Both the position numbers and the translations under genes were made by a program. From NCBI GenBank assembly GCA_946811185.2, contig OX328104.1:51444505-51508504 (forward strand): a DNA stretch of 64,000 nucleotides, written 5' to 3'. Under the pieces are notes generated by a model. That model was not told the origin of the DNA, did not search any database, and saw only the letters and a program-made list of their open reading frames with translations. The stretch's first letter is position 1. Every line of letters starts with the position of its first letter. This DNA is from Hippopus hippopus (Eukaryota; Mollusca; Bivalvia; Cardiida; Cardiidae). This document shows positions 1 through 11,078 of this stretch, in pieces.

Positions 1-589
1 TTTACTTGAATGCGCAATTTCTCCGATTTCCAAGTTCAAGTAGAAATTTAAAAATTGCATTGCTGTTACATGTTTTTTTCACTTTTAAGCAAGCATTATC
101 ACTTTATAGTAATAATAATAAAAGATAATTTAAGATTCCTCTGTAGACTTATGCCTTTTTTTTTAGAATTAGAAAACCTATTATAATACTTTTTTTTTCT
201 GGTCTGCATTTTAGTACCATTTGTCATGATGTTCTGTTTTTGGAGGGGTGGGGCGAAAAGGGCAAAAACAGATACAAAAAGTGTTCTCACAATTTCTCAT
301 TTTTAGACAGTCAATGTTTCTGAAATTGTCAACCAAAAGATTGCGGCTTCTATGACGCTATGCGTCATAAATTTGTCTTGTTTGATTCTGTAGCATTTCT
401 TCCAAGGCAAGCTCAACATGTTGCCCCTTTGCAATCTTCTACTTTAAACTATAGACTACTTATCAATAAATGTAACTGAAATTGTTTTTGCAGCCAATGT
501 ACATCTAGATCAGTTTGCCTTTTGCAAAGATTGTAGAACATGCAATTTTTTTTTTAAAAATCTGAAAAAACAGTACCACACCATTTAAA
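1..589. other. No feature seen
   Basis: AT-rich, with T-runs near 160 and 185. Presumably within an LRRC49 intron or the region 5' of it. No LRR-coding exon recognised. Confidence 0.5.
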
Positions 590-786
590 TTGTATTGTTT
601 AGATCAGACTGAAAAATGTCCATTTGATCAATTTAGCATTATAAGGTCAGTGCAGTCTGATTTTGGAACTACACTGTCTTATATGGTATTTTCTTTCCAG
701 AGAAATCAACTTTGAAATGGCAATATTCTTGATTTTACTATTGAGTTGAAATTTCAGTTTCATTTACTTAGCTGTTTAAGGGTTAA
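590..786. repeat. Diverged TTAA-3-like element
   Basis: GATCAGACTGAAAAATG and GTGCAGTCTGATTTTGG flank a weak centre; the right end is GTTTAAGGGTTAA. Confidence 0.5.
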
Positions 787-999
787 GATTTGTCAAAATA
801 ATGCCTTGCTAGGTAAGCTGTAAAAAATGATAAATTTCTATGTTGGGAAAGTGAAATACAGTTGAGGAGGTCTCTTATGGATTTATCAAACCCATTACCC
901 CTTGCTATGATCATTCTTACCCATAGAATCTTTATCAAATGACAAATCTTACAAGTTTTAGGTGTTAGGGTAGCCTTGTCTGAATCGTTACACAAAAAC

Positions 1000-1254
1000 T
1001 TTAACTTTTATGATATTTCTGTCATTACTTAATATGTTTACTTCAAAGGTGGACTAATTGTTAACTGTCATACCCATACCAGTATGGCAGGTATCCATCA
1101 AAATATTTTAAAACAGTTATGCCCCTTCTTTGACTTTTTCACTGAAAATCTACCTTTTTCTAATATCTTTGTCATTACTGAAGATATTTTTTTCAAACTT
1201 GGATAAGTTCTAAAAGCAACTGCCTAGCATTGGCATCTGCATGCAGTTCTCTTG
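1000..1254 (+). repeat. Repeat family D, diverged
   Basis: GATATTTCTGTCATTACT and ACAGTTATGCCCCTTCTTTG blocks match the family; one internal block is repeated (1158-1210). Confidence 0.55.
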
Positions 1255-1399
1255 TTTTCATTGAACATAAACAACAAAAAACCCACAGATGTTGCTATTT
1301 CAAGGCTGTTTTAGGGAAATATCAAATAAGTACATCTAGATGCAGAGTCAAACTGCCTGTCTTGTGCAAATTGATTCTGATCTGCACCACAGAAACAGT

Positions 1400-1622
1400 T
1401 AACTCTACCAGATAACAAAATTCTAGACTTGTCCAAACCGGAAGCATTTAATGGCGACGACAAATTAAATGTAGCTCAGGAAATGATTTTAGTCTTTGAC
1501 ATGGTAGAAAATATTGTGGTAAAAAGAGAAAATGCTGGTTATCACCATTTTCTCTAGACTTTCCCACAATGTTTTCAAAGGCCTTTTTCTTCAGGGTCGT
1601 AAAAAGATGCGATTGTATAGAA
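1400..1622 (+). mobile_element. TTAA-1 MITE, near full length
   Basis: Arm A, a partly eroded hairpin (GCTGGTTATCACC centre) and arm B are all recognisable; the terminal TTAA on the right is lost. Confidence 0.75.
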
Positions 1623-2199
1623 ATTGGTTAAAGATGTTTTCTGTATGTCAGTATACCAGCAATCCAGCAGTGGTTGTTCCAAAGCTGTCTGCAGCAGACT
1701 TTCAATACTTCCATTTGAAAGGGTTGATAAATTGATAAAAAGTGGGAGACATGTGGATTTGTGCTTGTTGACAAAAACTTTGAAGTTATTGATACCTCTA
1801 GTTTTATCTATCAAATATTTGTGATATTCAAGTGTTGGGATATAGCTGTATTTATGAGTGAATGAATTTATTTTTATGATAAATTGAAAGAAATGATAAT
1901 ATTTAATTGTTTTTTATGTTGTACAGCCACTTTCCTCAATATTTTCACAAAGTGTCCACAAGAATAAATATTCCGAGACAAGTGAATTTTCTCATGTTGA
2001 CAAAAGCTTTGAAGTTATTGATACCTGTAGTTTTATTCGTCAAATATGTGTACTAGTAGAGAAGTTGGATATTGCTTTGTTTACTTGTGAATAAATATTG
2101 GTTTTATGATAAATTGAAGAGGAAATAATATTTATGTTTTTAATACCTAGTTGTTTTACCAGACGATAATTTTTTAGATGTGTACAACTTGTAAGCATT

Positions 2200-2565
2200 T
2201 TGCATGCAACAAATTAAATGTGACTGAAACATTTAAATTTTTTGAGGTATGGGTAAAAACATTGTGGGAAAAGGAGAGAATCCTGGTCACCAGCCTTTTT
2301 TTTTTTTTTTTTAGGAATGTGCAAAAAACATTGTGGGAAAAGGAGAAAATGCTGGTCACCAGCCTCTTTTCTATTTCTTGCTATGTTTTAAAAAGCTTTG
2401 TGACTCAAGTGTTGAGACTTGTTGACGGAATGAATAGAAAACATTGGTGGAAAAGGAGAAAACACTGGTCACCAGCATTTTATCCTTTTCTCACAGTGTT
2501 TTTGAGAGCCTTTCACTTCAAGGTCATTAACCTTTTACCACACAACAAAATTTGAGACTCATTTA
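2200..2565 (+). mobile_element. TTAA-1 MITE, compound and rearranged
   Basis: The hairpin half GTGGGAAAAGGAGA occurs twice within 70 bp (about 2263 and 2332) around a T(18) run, followed by a third variant near 2450 and an arm-A start at 2527. At least two broken copies are superposed. Confidence 0.65.
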
Positions 2566-2568
2566 AAA

Positions 2569-2726
2569 TTAACCCTTTACCATACAACTTAATTTTCAAC
2601 CTGTTGAAGTTGAAAGCTTTTTCAGATGACAAATTGAATATGGCTTTAAACATGGAATTTGTCTTTAATAGGATAAAAAGTATTGTTAGAAAAGGAGAAC
2701 ATGCTTGCTTTTCACTGACCTTCCTT
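2569..2726 (+). mobile_element. TTAA-1 MITE, 5' part only
   Basis: It starts TTAACCCTTTACCATACAAC, continues through the arm-A interior, and stops in the first half of the hairpin. Confidence 0.7.
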
Positions 2727-3297
2727 CTTGGAGTACAATCTTGATTTTATATCTCGAGTAATCATGACATTTCATATGATGCTGCCTCTACAACATTTTC
2801 CATATCATTCAACAAAAGACATTTTGCTTCTATTCAGCTATTTCTTGTATGTACCACTTGTCTTTATTAGTGGTATGGTTAGGTTTTGTCTGTTTACTTT
2901 TTACAAAATATCCAGTGTTTTATTGAAGATGTTTTGCCCAGATTCAATCCATTGTAGATTTATTAAAATTTTCATGGTTTTATCTGCTTCTATTCATATT
3001 TTTATACTATTCCGTTATTTATGGTTTGATGTTTCAAGATACATAATTAATGCCGAGGAAGATTTTTCTTTTTCATCTAATCAGTCTGTGGAGGTCTTGT
3101 TTTCATAAACTATTTGACAAACAGAAATTTGATATTTAAAAACAAAACATGGCTGCTATGGGTGGCTTACTTGTTTTTTATTACCTCTAGTGCTGTCCCT
3201 GAAAGATTCTAAAATAAAGACAAAACTTTTCGAGTAGATACAGTCATGCAGGTATTTGTTATGAATGAGCAGGTCATATTTAAGTGTCCTGTTACAA
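2727..3297. other. No supported feature; contains a chance-like open frame
   Basis: A 126-codon + strand frame (2728-3105) is T-rich and hydrophobic as expected for AT-rich noncoding DNA. No splice context and no known family. Confidence 0.5.
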
Positions 3298-3440
3298 CAG
3301 GGGTGTGGAAATCCTAGAAATTTCTACTTGTCCATGGACAAGTAAATTAAAAAAGTCCACTTGTCTGCCAGTGCGGCTTACTTGTCCAAAACAAAACAGT
3401 TTTAAATTGCATTCAACCACGCCTTGTCAAAAAGACTCGG
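3298..3440 (+). repeat. Possible hAT-end fragment with ACTTGTCC blocks
   Basis: CAGGGGTGTGGAAATCCTAG resembles a hAT terminus, followed by TACTTGTCCATGGACAAGTA. No matching right end was found. Confidence 0.4.
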
Positions 3441-3703
3441 TCTTGTTTGTCATATTCCTTGTTGCAGTACATTTTACATTTATATTTGCAGCTGCCGGAT
3501 GCTTCCAAGGTCTAAGACTTTTCACATTCCGTTGCTTCGAAGATTTACTAAAAAAAAAGGTACACCAAATGTGTATTTTGGGTTTCCAGAATTCAGGAAT
3601 CATCTCAAGCCACTGTTTATCATGCGAAATGTCATTTTGTACAAAAGGTGAACATTTGTATTTCACTGCGTAATGTCTACAACAGATACTTGTTTTAAAA
3701 TCA

Positions 3704-4324
3704 CGAGATAGCTATCATGATAATTTTAGAAAACTATGGCGATAAATTAAAGTTTCCTGGAAATTTTATCGAGATAGTGAAAAGTTTCCTGAAAAAAATA
3801 TCATGATAAACTTAATATTTTAACGCAGAATTTCTCGATAGTGGACGAAGCTGCCATCGAGATAAAATTATCGTGATAGTTCTCTCCATGTCTCGATATC
3901 TATAAATAGAAAATTTATCATTTGGATAAACTCGGTAGTTTTTGACTTTACAAGATTGTAGTAAGTAAAAATTCGAGTTATTAACAAATGTAGCTTAATT
4001 GGTAAATTTTGACAAGACTCGAAATGAACAGAAGCCTGTAAAATCAAAGACGACTCGAAATGCCTTCTACGAACAACTTTAAAACCATTCAGGGAAAAGG
4101 AGAATTCATAAGGTTGTAGACGAAGATGTTCCAAAACCGTATCTATTTATAGATACCGTGAATGTCAGTTATGGGCACGGAAGCAAAAAAAATCATGATA
4201 ACAGTTAGAATTATCGCGATATTTTTATCGTGAAAATTTTTATTATCTAGATAATATTTCCAGGAAACTTTGTTTTATCACGATAGTTCTCTAAATTTAT
4301 CATGATAGCTATCTCGTGTCTCGC
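3704..4324. mobile_element. 620-bp foldback element
   Basis: CACGAGATAGCTATCATGAT at the left is mirrored by ATCATGATAGCTATCTCGTG at the right. Pairing continues inward (AGTTTCCTGGAAA / TTTCCAGGAAACT), and there is a second inner pair around 3895-3910 and 4138-4157. No supported coding frame. Confidence 0.85.
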
Positions 4325-4757
4325 GGCGGAAATATGCCACCATAGATAACAAATGAATAAGTAGAAATTTGTGTAAAAAATGTCAAAAATGTATGCTTAT
4401 TCTAAGGGCTCCTGCCCATTTACTGGCAAATTTACACAGTCTATCTTTTTAAAGATATTTCTTGTTTGAAATTGGCTTTAACGTCATCCAAATTACCACA
4501 TGCAGAGTAAGGTACTATAAAGTAGGGAACAAAACTCTCTTTATATATGAAATTTTATCAATATTTCTTACTTTTGATCTAATTTATTTGAATTTGGAAA
4601 TCTTCTTAATCTCTTTGGATAAGCAATGTATCAAATTTTGTTGTATATGATTTATTGGTCCCTGGTTACTCAATAATTTTCAGACTTTTACCAAAAACTT
4701 TCCCTATTCTAGAGGGTTAGTTATCCCATCCCAACAACTACAAGGATTCTTAATGCA

Positions 4758-4964
4758 TTAACACTTAAAGTGCCTTTCATGACTATGGTTGTCTTTGCAG
4801 CCAGTGTAGATCAAGATCAGACTGCACAAAATGTGCAGTCTGATCTGTGATCTACACTGTCTGCTATTATGAATCTCTACAGATAAAGGCAACCACAACA
4901 TTGCAATTACTTGGGTCTTATTTGTAGAAAGTCTGTTAGGTTTATTCGGTGAGCTAAGGGTTAA
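4758..4964. mobile_element. TTAA-3-like MITE
   Basis: TTAACACTTAAAG to GCTAAGGGTTAA, 207 bp. The centre GATCAGACTGCACA pairs with TGTGCAGTCTGATC as a long hairpin. Confidence 0.8.
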
Positions 4965-5082
4965 AATCTGGAATTTTGGAAATGTGGATTTTGCTTAGGT
5001 GGTATGGGTGTGAGAGCTGTTACCATACTTGTATAACTAAAATACCCTAGAAAGCAGACTTCTATACAATGTAACCTTGACA

Positions 5083-5500
5083 CTGTACCAGACAGCAAAA
5101 TTTAAACATATTGAAAGCATTTGCAGACAGCATATTAACCCTTTACCACACAATCCTGACTTTTAACGACCTTGAGAAAGAAGCCTTTTGAAAACATTGT
5201 GGGAAAAGGAGAAAATGCTGGTAGCCAGCATTTTCTCCTTTTCCCACAATGTTTTCTACCTCTCCAAAAACAAATTTCAATTTTTCAGTGACATTTATTT
5301 TGTTGTCTGCAAATCCTTTCAACTTCGACCAGTCTTAAATTTTGTCGTTTGGTAAAGAGTTAATATAAAACGTGGCTGAGAGGAAGAGATTATACATGTA
5401 TTTGAAATGTTAGAAAACATTTTGGAAAAAGCATTTTCTCATTTTCCTACAATGGTACTCAAAGCTTTATTTTTTAGGGTCAGTGTTTCGTAGTACATTT
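5083..5500 (+). mobile_element. TTAA-1 MITE, split host copy
   Basis: Its arm A (5083-5134) stops at the internal TTAA where another TTAA-1 element sits; the remainder resumes at 5360 with ACGTGGCTGA and a degraded hairpin to about 5500. Confidence 0.8.
5135..5363 (-). mobile_element. TTAA-1 MITE, complete, nested in another copy
   Basis: All 229 bp from TTAACCCTTTACCACACAAT to GGTAAAGAGTTAA are present with an almost perfect hairpin (GCTGGTAGCCAGC centre). It is opposite in orientation to its host. Confidence 0.92.
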
Positions 5501-5738
5501 TTAACTCATTACCACACAACAAAATTTTAGACTACTCCAAATTGAAAGCATTTGCAAATGACAAATTAGATAAGGGACATAATAAAATTATGGTGGGATT
5601 TGTCTCTGATAGGGTCAAAAACATTGTTGGAAAAGGAGATAATGCTGGTTACCAGCATTTTCTCCTTTTCCAACAATGTGTTCAAAAACCTTCTTCTTTA
5701 GGGTCATTAAATCTTCGGATTGTGCGTTAAAGGGTTAA
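5501..5738 (+). mobile_element. TTAA-1 MITE, complete
   Basis: TTAA at both ends; the hairpin centre is GCTGGTTACCAGC with CAACAATG variants in the stem. Confidence 0.9.
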
Positions 5739-5793
5739 TTTTCTGTAGTGAATGATAATAGAAAAATGTTGGAACAAGAGCAGTAACTGTTGC

Positions 5794-6024
5794 TTGACTC
5801 TTTACCAAACTACAAAATTTAAGACTAGTCCAAACTGAAAGCATCTTTAGACGACAAAATAAGTGTGACTCAGAAAAGTTGAAATTTGTCTTGGGAAAGG
5901 TGGAAAACATTGTGGGAAAAGGAGAAAATACAGGTTACCAGCATTTTCTCCTTTTCCCATAAAGTTTGCAAAAGGCTTCTTTCTCAGGGTCTTTAAATGT
6001 CAGGATCGTGTGGTAAAGGGTTAA
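5794..6024 (+). mobile_element. TTAA-1 MITE, complete
   Basis: The left end has drifted to TTGACTCTTTACC; the right end is GGTAAAGGGTTAA. It lies 65 bp left of the Tc1-like element. Confidence 0.88.
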
Positions 6025-6089
6025 AACCAATATTTTGCAAGGTGTCTACTCTCTGCAGGTAATAAGTTACATAAATTTGCAAGGTAATA

Positions 6090-7336
6090 TACTACTCAAA
6101 ATTTGCTAAGGATCATATATATTTCTGCGATAAATTTAGTTTTTGAATTCAACGTCAGCCAAAGTGTGATCAGCAGAGCATGGAATCGACACCAAACCTT
6201 TGGTTCCTCAGCATATCGTCATGGTGGAGGTTATCAAAGGTCCACAACGGCATGTCAAGACTATTTTATAGTGCTCCAGGCCTGATGTAATCACTTTGTT
6301 ACCGCAACCACGCTACGTAACGACCTCTTAACTGCCTCTGGTGTGAACGTAACCACTCAGACAATACGTAATCGTCTACATGCATCAGGGCCGTTCTCTA
6401 GAAGGGCATGTGTGCAAATTCCATTGACTCCATATCACAGAGAGATCTATTTGGAGTTTGCCCTTGAACACATGAACTGGGGACAACACCAATGGCGCCC
6501 AGGTCTTTTCACTGATGAATCTAGATTTTGTTTAGACTTTATGGATAGACGGCAACAGGTGTGGAGATGGACTGGTGAGAGGTTTCAGGATGCCAACATC
6601 TCTGAACATGACAGATATGGAGGTGGCTCTGTGATGGTTTGGGGTGGGATTAGTCTTGATGGGCGAACAGACCTGCATGATATACAGTGTGGCATGATGA
6701 CTGGCATCCGCTATAGGGATGAAATCCTTGATGTTCATGTTAGACCCTATGCTGGTGCAATTGGTCCAGACTTCATTCTTATGGACGACAATATTCGAAC
6801 AAATCGTGCTAGGGTGGTAGAACTGTACCTTGAACAGGAAACAATCGAGCGTATGGACTGGCCAGCACGTTCTCCTGACCTCAGTCCTATTGAGCATGTA
6901 TGGAATATGCTTCAGGTTGCCATTTCCAGACGTTTGACTCAGCCTGGTTCCATTCAGGAGCTTGGAGCTGCTCTTGTAGAGGAATGGAATGCCATTCCGT
7001 TAGCAAACATCAGAAGACTCATTGACAGCATGCACCATAGGTGCCAAGCTGTCATTGACGCAAGGGGAGGTCATACACGATACTGACATTAACTTGAAAG
7101 CCATACCTTCCCGGAACTGGTATTTGTTGTGGTGTTTCTGGAAGTGTTGTGTCTGTCTGAAAACAGAAACTTCTGAATTTTTCAGCTGTAGTTTCTCATT
7201 TTGTGTTAAATGCAATGTGCCTTCCAATACCTGCTCGTTAGATTGACACAATCCAATATAAATGCCAATTCTGGTCTTATTTTCATGTGAGAAATAGCGA
7301 AAATCAGATATGATCCTTATCAAATTTTGAGTAGTA
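6090..7336 (+). mobile_element. Tc1-like DNA transposon, 1247 bp, TA target duplication
   Basis: Terminal inverted repeats of about 27 bp (TACTACTCAAAATTTG at the left, its complement at the right, one mismatch) are flanked by TA on both sides (6088-6089 and 7337-7338). The body carries one transposase reading frame. The 5' part between the left repeat and the first recognisable helix is only about 40 bp, so the N-terminal start of the transposase is deleted. Confidence 0.93.
6142..7086 (+). pseudogene. Tc1-like transposase (DD34E), one in-frame stop
   Basis: The frame opens with a helix-turn-helix remnant (FNVSQSVISRAWNRHQTF), meets a single TGA at 6283-6285, and then runs uninterrupted from 6286 to the TGA at 7084. 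The catalytic triad is visible: FTDESRF (D), LMDDN (D) and SPIEHVW (E), with 34 residues between the second D and the E. The residues after DDN read IRTNRA where related proteins usually have ARPHRA, so function may be impaired even without the stop. The long intact C-terminal frame suggests recent death. Confidence 0.9.
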
Positions 7337-7807
7337 TAAGTTCAGTGGAGGAATCATAGAGATAAAAGATGGTTCATATTCTGATACAAAAATAAACAAA
7401 AAATTTTTATAGATCAATGAATTTTATTGATATTCCTGAAATAGTCAAGTAGAAGCATTTAATGCACTAGTGAACTCTGGATTCATTTGTTGAGCCTTTA
7501 CTCCTGCAAAATAGTCTTAGACCTGTCCAGATTAAAGGCCCAGAAGCAGCCAGGAGTACGTAAACAATGTGTGTGTTAAAATGCATTTGAATTTGAATCG
7601 TACCATTTAAAATAAAATGGAAATTATTTTGAACATGACAATCTGTTTTACATAACAGTCTGTCCATTGAATGTTAGTTGCTGGCAGAAAAATGAATTTT
7701 AAAAACAGGTAAAAAGTTGCCAGGTCACTCTGTCTTTACTGAAAAAATGGTTTTTAAGTTTTAGATTAAATGTAGTATATTATCTAGAAAATAAGACAGT
7801 AGATACA
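7337..7807. other. No feature seen
   Basis: AT-rich spacer between the Tc1-like element and the next TTAA-1 copy; faint repeat similarity near 7530. Confidence 0.5.
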
Positions 7808-8032
7808 ATGATATCTTTACCAAATGACAAAATTTTAGACTTGACCATATTTGAAAGCATGTGGAGACAACAAATCCGATGTAGCTCAAAAATTATTTCT
7901 GTCTTTGAAATGATAGAAAACATTGTGGGATAGAAAATGCAGGCTACCAGCATTTTCTCCTTTTCCCATGATTTTTTAAAAAGCGCTCTTCCATGGGTTG
8001 TTAAAACTCTGGATTGTTTGGTAAAGGATTAA
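7808..8032 (+). mobile_element. TTAA-1 MITE, complete but eroded
   Basis: A deletion in the left hairpin arm (GTGGGATAGAAAATGC) makes the stem asymmetric; the right end is GGTAAAGGATTAA. Confidence 0.82.
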
Positions 8033-8236
8033 GTAGAAAAAATTCTGGGTATGCTAGTAGGTAAACAGTCTGTATAAATATGATTTTAACAAGATCAATG
8101 ACTTATTGAATTTACGTTTATATGAAATTTTTCTGAAGTTTATTCCTCTAAGACATAACATATTGTTGAAAGATATTAAGTTTTACCAATTGTCACATGT
8201 AAACAATTCTATTGCAAGGTTATGCAGAAGAAAATG

Positions 8237-8363
8237 TTTGACTCTGTACCAAATATCAAAATTTTTAGACTTGTCTAAATTGAAAGCAATTGCAGATGAC
8301 AGCACATTCTTTGCAACATGACAAAATGAAAGCAATTGCAGATGACAGCACATTCTTTGCACC
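8237..8363 (+). mobile_element. TTAA-1 MITE, arm A only, with a 46-bp internal duplication
   Basis: The block GAAAGCAATTGCAGATGACA is directly repeated (8281 and 8327). The hairpin and arm B are absent. Confidence 0.7.
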
Positions 8364-8423
8364 TCAATCTGGACTTATATTACTTGAAAAAATAGATAAA
8401 GTTGTACTTATTCCTTGATAAGT

Positions 8424-8669
8424 TAAAACTCTTTACCAGCGGTGACAAAATTTTAGACTAGACAATGTAGATATTGATAGCAATTGCAGACAACGATTTC
8501 AGTGTGGCTGTAATGATGGGAGTTGTATTTAGAACAATGGACATGTGGTTGGGAAAGGACAAAATAGAAAATACTGGTTACAAGCATGATCTCCTTTTCC
8601 CATGAAGTTCTCAAAGACTTTCTTCTTAATATGGGGTACATTAATTCACGATATTTTGGTAAATGGTTA
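8424..8669 (+). mobile_element. TTAA-1 MITE, complete but eroded
   Basis: Arm A contains a short insertion (near AGACAATGTAGATATTGA); the hairpin is mutated on its right half. Confidence 0.75.
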
Positions 8670-8896
8670 TCTCTTTACCAAATGACAAAATTTTTGACTG
8701 GTCCAAATTGAAAGGCTTTTCAGACGCCATAAAGTAAATGGGACTCAAAAATGAAATTTGATTTTGGAAAGATAGAAAACATTGTGGGAAAAGGAGAAAA
8801 TGCTGGTTACCAGCATTTTCTCCTCTTTCCACAATGTTTTCAAAGGTCCTCTTTTTTAGGGTCAATAAAACTTGGAATAGTTTAATAAAGTGTTAA
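8667..8896 (+). mobile_element. TTAA-1 MITE, complete
   Basis: It abuts the previous copy head to tail. The hairpin is intact (GCTGGTTACCAGC centre). Confidence 0.87.
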
Positions 8897-9447
8897 AGGA
8901 AAAGGATTAAAGGAACGGGTCAGGTCAACACGAGTCTGTCCACATGACCAGTATTGACTGTATTTTGGAAAATCAAATATATATCACCAACAGCAGTGTT
9001 AGATAGCATTAAATGTGGATAACATTGATTGAATAACAGCCTGTGTTTATGTGATGTTGAAATTGTTGATGTAGAGATTCTCATCTGTCAGTTCTAGCCA
9101 TAAGGATGTGAGGCCATTTAGAAAGGAGGATAATTATGACATGCATTTGGCCAATTGGTTTTTTCTTTCTAAGTGAAAGATATACTCAAACACATCTGCA
9201 GTAGAGAGATACTTAAGTCATTAAATACATGTTCATGCAATTCCTGCATTATGATTCTGTGTTTGACTTTTAAAACAAAATACCATTTGAAAAGGCTGAT
9301 CGGAACCACTGGCGCTCAATCTTAACTTAAAATTGTTGCATGTTATTTATTAGGTTACATACAACAATTTTAAATGAAAAATGAGTGCCAGTGATCTGAG
9401 CTGCTCTCCCAAAACCTGTCCGAGAACCTGGTTTGACTTTTTGCATG

Positions 9448-9684
9448 TTAATCCTTTACCACACAATTATGAGTTTTAATGACGCTCAGAAGAAGAAAAT
9501 GTTGAAAATGTTTTTGAAAAAGCAGATAATGCTAGTAGCCAGTGTTTTCTTCTTTTCCCACGATGCTTCTTACCCCATAAAGCCAGAAATCATCATTTGA
9601 GATACATTCAGTTTTTCATCTGCAAGTACTTTTGATTTAGATCAGTCTGAAATTTTCTATTTTGGAACATAATTAAGAGGTTAG
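9448..9684 (-). mobile_element. TTAA-1 MITE, old copy
   Basis: The left end reads TTAATCCTTTACCACACAAT; the hairpin and right arm are diverged. Confidence 0.75.
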
Positions 9685-9929
9685 CTTTCTGACTTACTAA
9701 AAGTCTTGGCCTAGCGGATATGGTATATTCAAGATCAGAGTGCATGTTTTGTGCAGTTTGATCTTGATTTACTCTGGCAGAGAAAGCAGCTGTATGTTAA
9801 ACAGGTTCAGAGTACATAATCAATTGCTCAATATTGCGAAGTAGAACTGGCTTTAGTTGACCAACAGCATGAATAATAAATGAAACTATAATTTGTTAGG
9901 TTTCTAAATATGATCCTAATTAGCAGAGT

Positions 9930-10138
9930 TTTTACTTTTTCACTACTGAATAGATAAATCGTGTTTTCTCAAAGGCTAAAAAAACATTTCCTCTGCAAGA
10001 ACATCAGACAATTTACTTGTAATCTAGAATATAGCAGTGGACAATGTAGATCAGAGATAAGACTGCATGTTTTGTGCAGTCTGATCTTGATGTACACTTT
10101 GAAGCTACTGGTGTCATCTATAGTATGAAAAGAGTTAA
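9930..10138. mobile_element. TTAA-2 MITE
   Basis: About 209 bp. The left end is TTTACTTTTTCACTACTGAA and the right end GAAAAGAGTTAA. A central palindrome pairs GACTGCATG with GTGCAGTCTGATC. The interior matches the copy at 43245. Confidence 0.82.
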
Positions 10139-10161
10139 ATCTTACCCTCAATTTGCATCAT

Positions 10162-10389
10162 TTAACCCATTACCACACAATCCCTACTTTTGACGACCCT
10201 GAGAAAGAAGCTTTTAGAAAACATTGTGGGAAAAGGAGAAAATGCTGGTTACCAGCATTTTCTTCTTTTCCCACAATGTTTTCTACCCTTCACAAAACAA
10301 ATTTGAATTTTCAGTCACTTTTATTTTGTCATCTGCAAATGCTTTCGATTTGGACAAACCTAAAATTTTGTCGTTTGGTAATGAGTTAA
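10162..10389 (-). mobile_element. TTAA-1 MITE, complete
   Basis: TTAA at both ends and only one mismatch in the hairpin stem (TCTTCTTTTCCC). Confidence 0.9.
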
Positions 10390-10576
10390 ATGAATGAAAT
10401 TGAAGTATTTAGCCTGGAAAATGGAGTATTTAGCCTTAATGTAAGGCTGTTTTTATTGGAATTTTTCAAGATACGTTGTTAAATTGGTGGTTTACATCCA
10501 TGATCAGTCTGCATGTTCTTGATTCACATTGTCTGTATGATAAAACAGCTGAGTTAATGAAATTGTGCTCGGAGCT

Positions 10577-10708
10577 TTAGCCCTTCTCTGCACAGTCCTG
10601 AGTTTTAACAAGCCTGAGGAAGAAACCTTTTAAAAACATTGTTGGAAAAGGAGAAAATACTGGTAACCAGCATTTTCTCCTTTTTACATTAATGTTTTTT
10701 TACCCTAG
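10577..10708 (-). mobile_element. TTAA-1 MITE, arm B and hairpin only
   Basis: It runs into a TTAA-3-like fragment at about 10716 instead of its own arm A. Confidence 0.7.
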
Positions 10709-10715
10709 GGTTGCT

Positions 10716-10855
10716 AAGCTTGACACAATGAGCTCAGTGATATTGTGGATCAAGATCAGACTGCACAGAACTTTGAAAATGCAATACTTTGGCTTATGTG
10801 GTATTTGTTAGTATTGGCTGATTAAAATTGCAGTTTTGTTTATTTAGCAGTTGAA
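10716..10855. repeat. TTAA-3-like fragment
   Basis: It contains GATCAAGATCAGACTGCACA and TTATTTAGCAGTTGAAC; half of the hairpin is missing. Confidence 0.5.
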
Positions 10856-11078
10856 CTGTCCACCAAATAACAAAATTTAATGGTTCCCAAACTTGAAGGG
10901 ATTTGCAGACAACAAATTAAATGTGTCTCAAGTGATTGGTTTTTTGCTTTGAAGGGTACAAAACACGGTGTGAATTTTATTGAGAAAATGCTTGTAACCA
11001 GCATGTTCTCTTTTTCTAGCATTGTTATTCCAAAAGCTTTTATATCAAGGTTGTGGAATCATGGGATAGATTTGTGAT
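10853..11078 (+). mobile_element. TTAA-1 MITE, strongly diverged
   Basis: Arm-A landmarks (GATTTGCAGACAACAAATTA) and hairpin traces remain; the stem no longer pairs well. Confidence 0.6.

Noticed and set aside
2728..3105. A 126-codon open frame on the + strand, T-rich and hydrophobic
   Set aside because: Composition fits AT-rich noncoding DNA, there is no splice or conservation evidence, and it resembles no family I know.
3284..3673. A 129-codon frame on the + strand
   Set aside because: Its first third is an ACTTGTCC repeat fragment; the remainder has no recognisable domain and overlapping frames exist on both strands.
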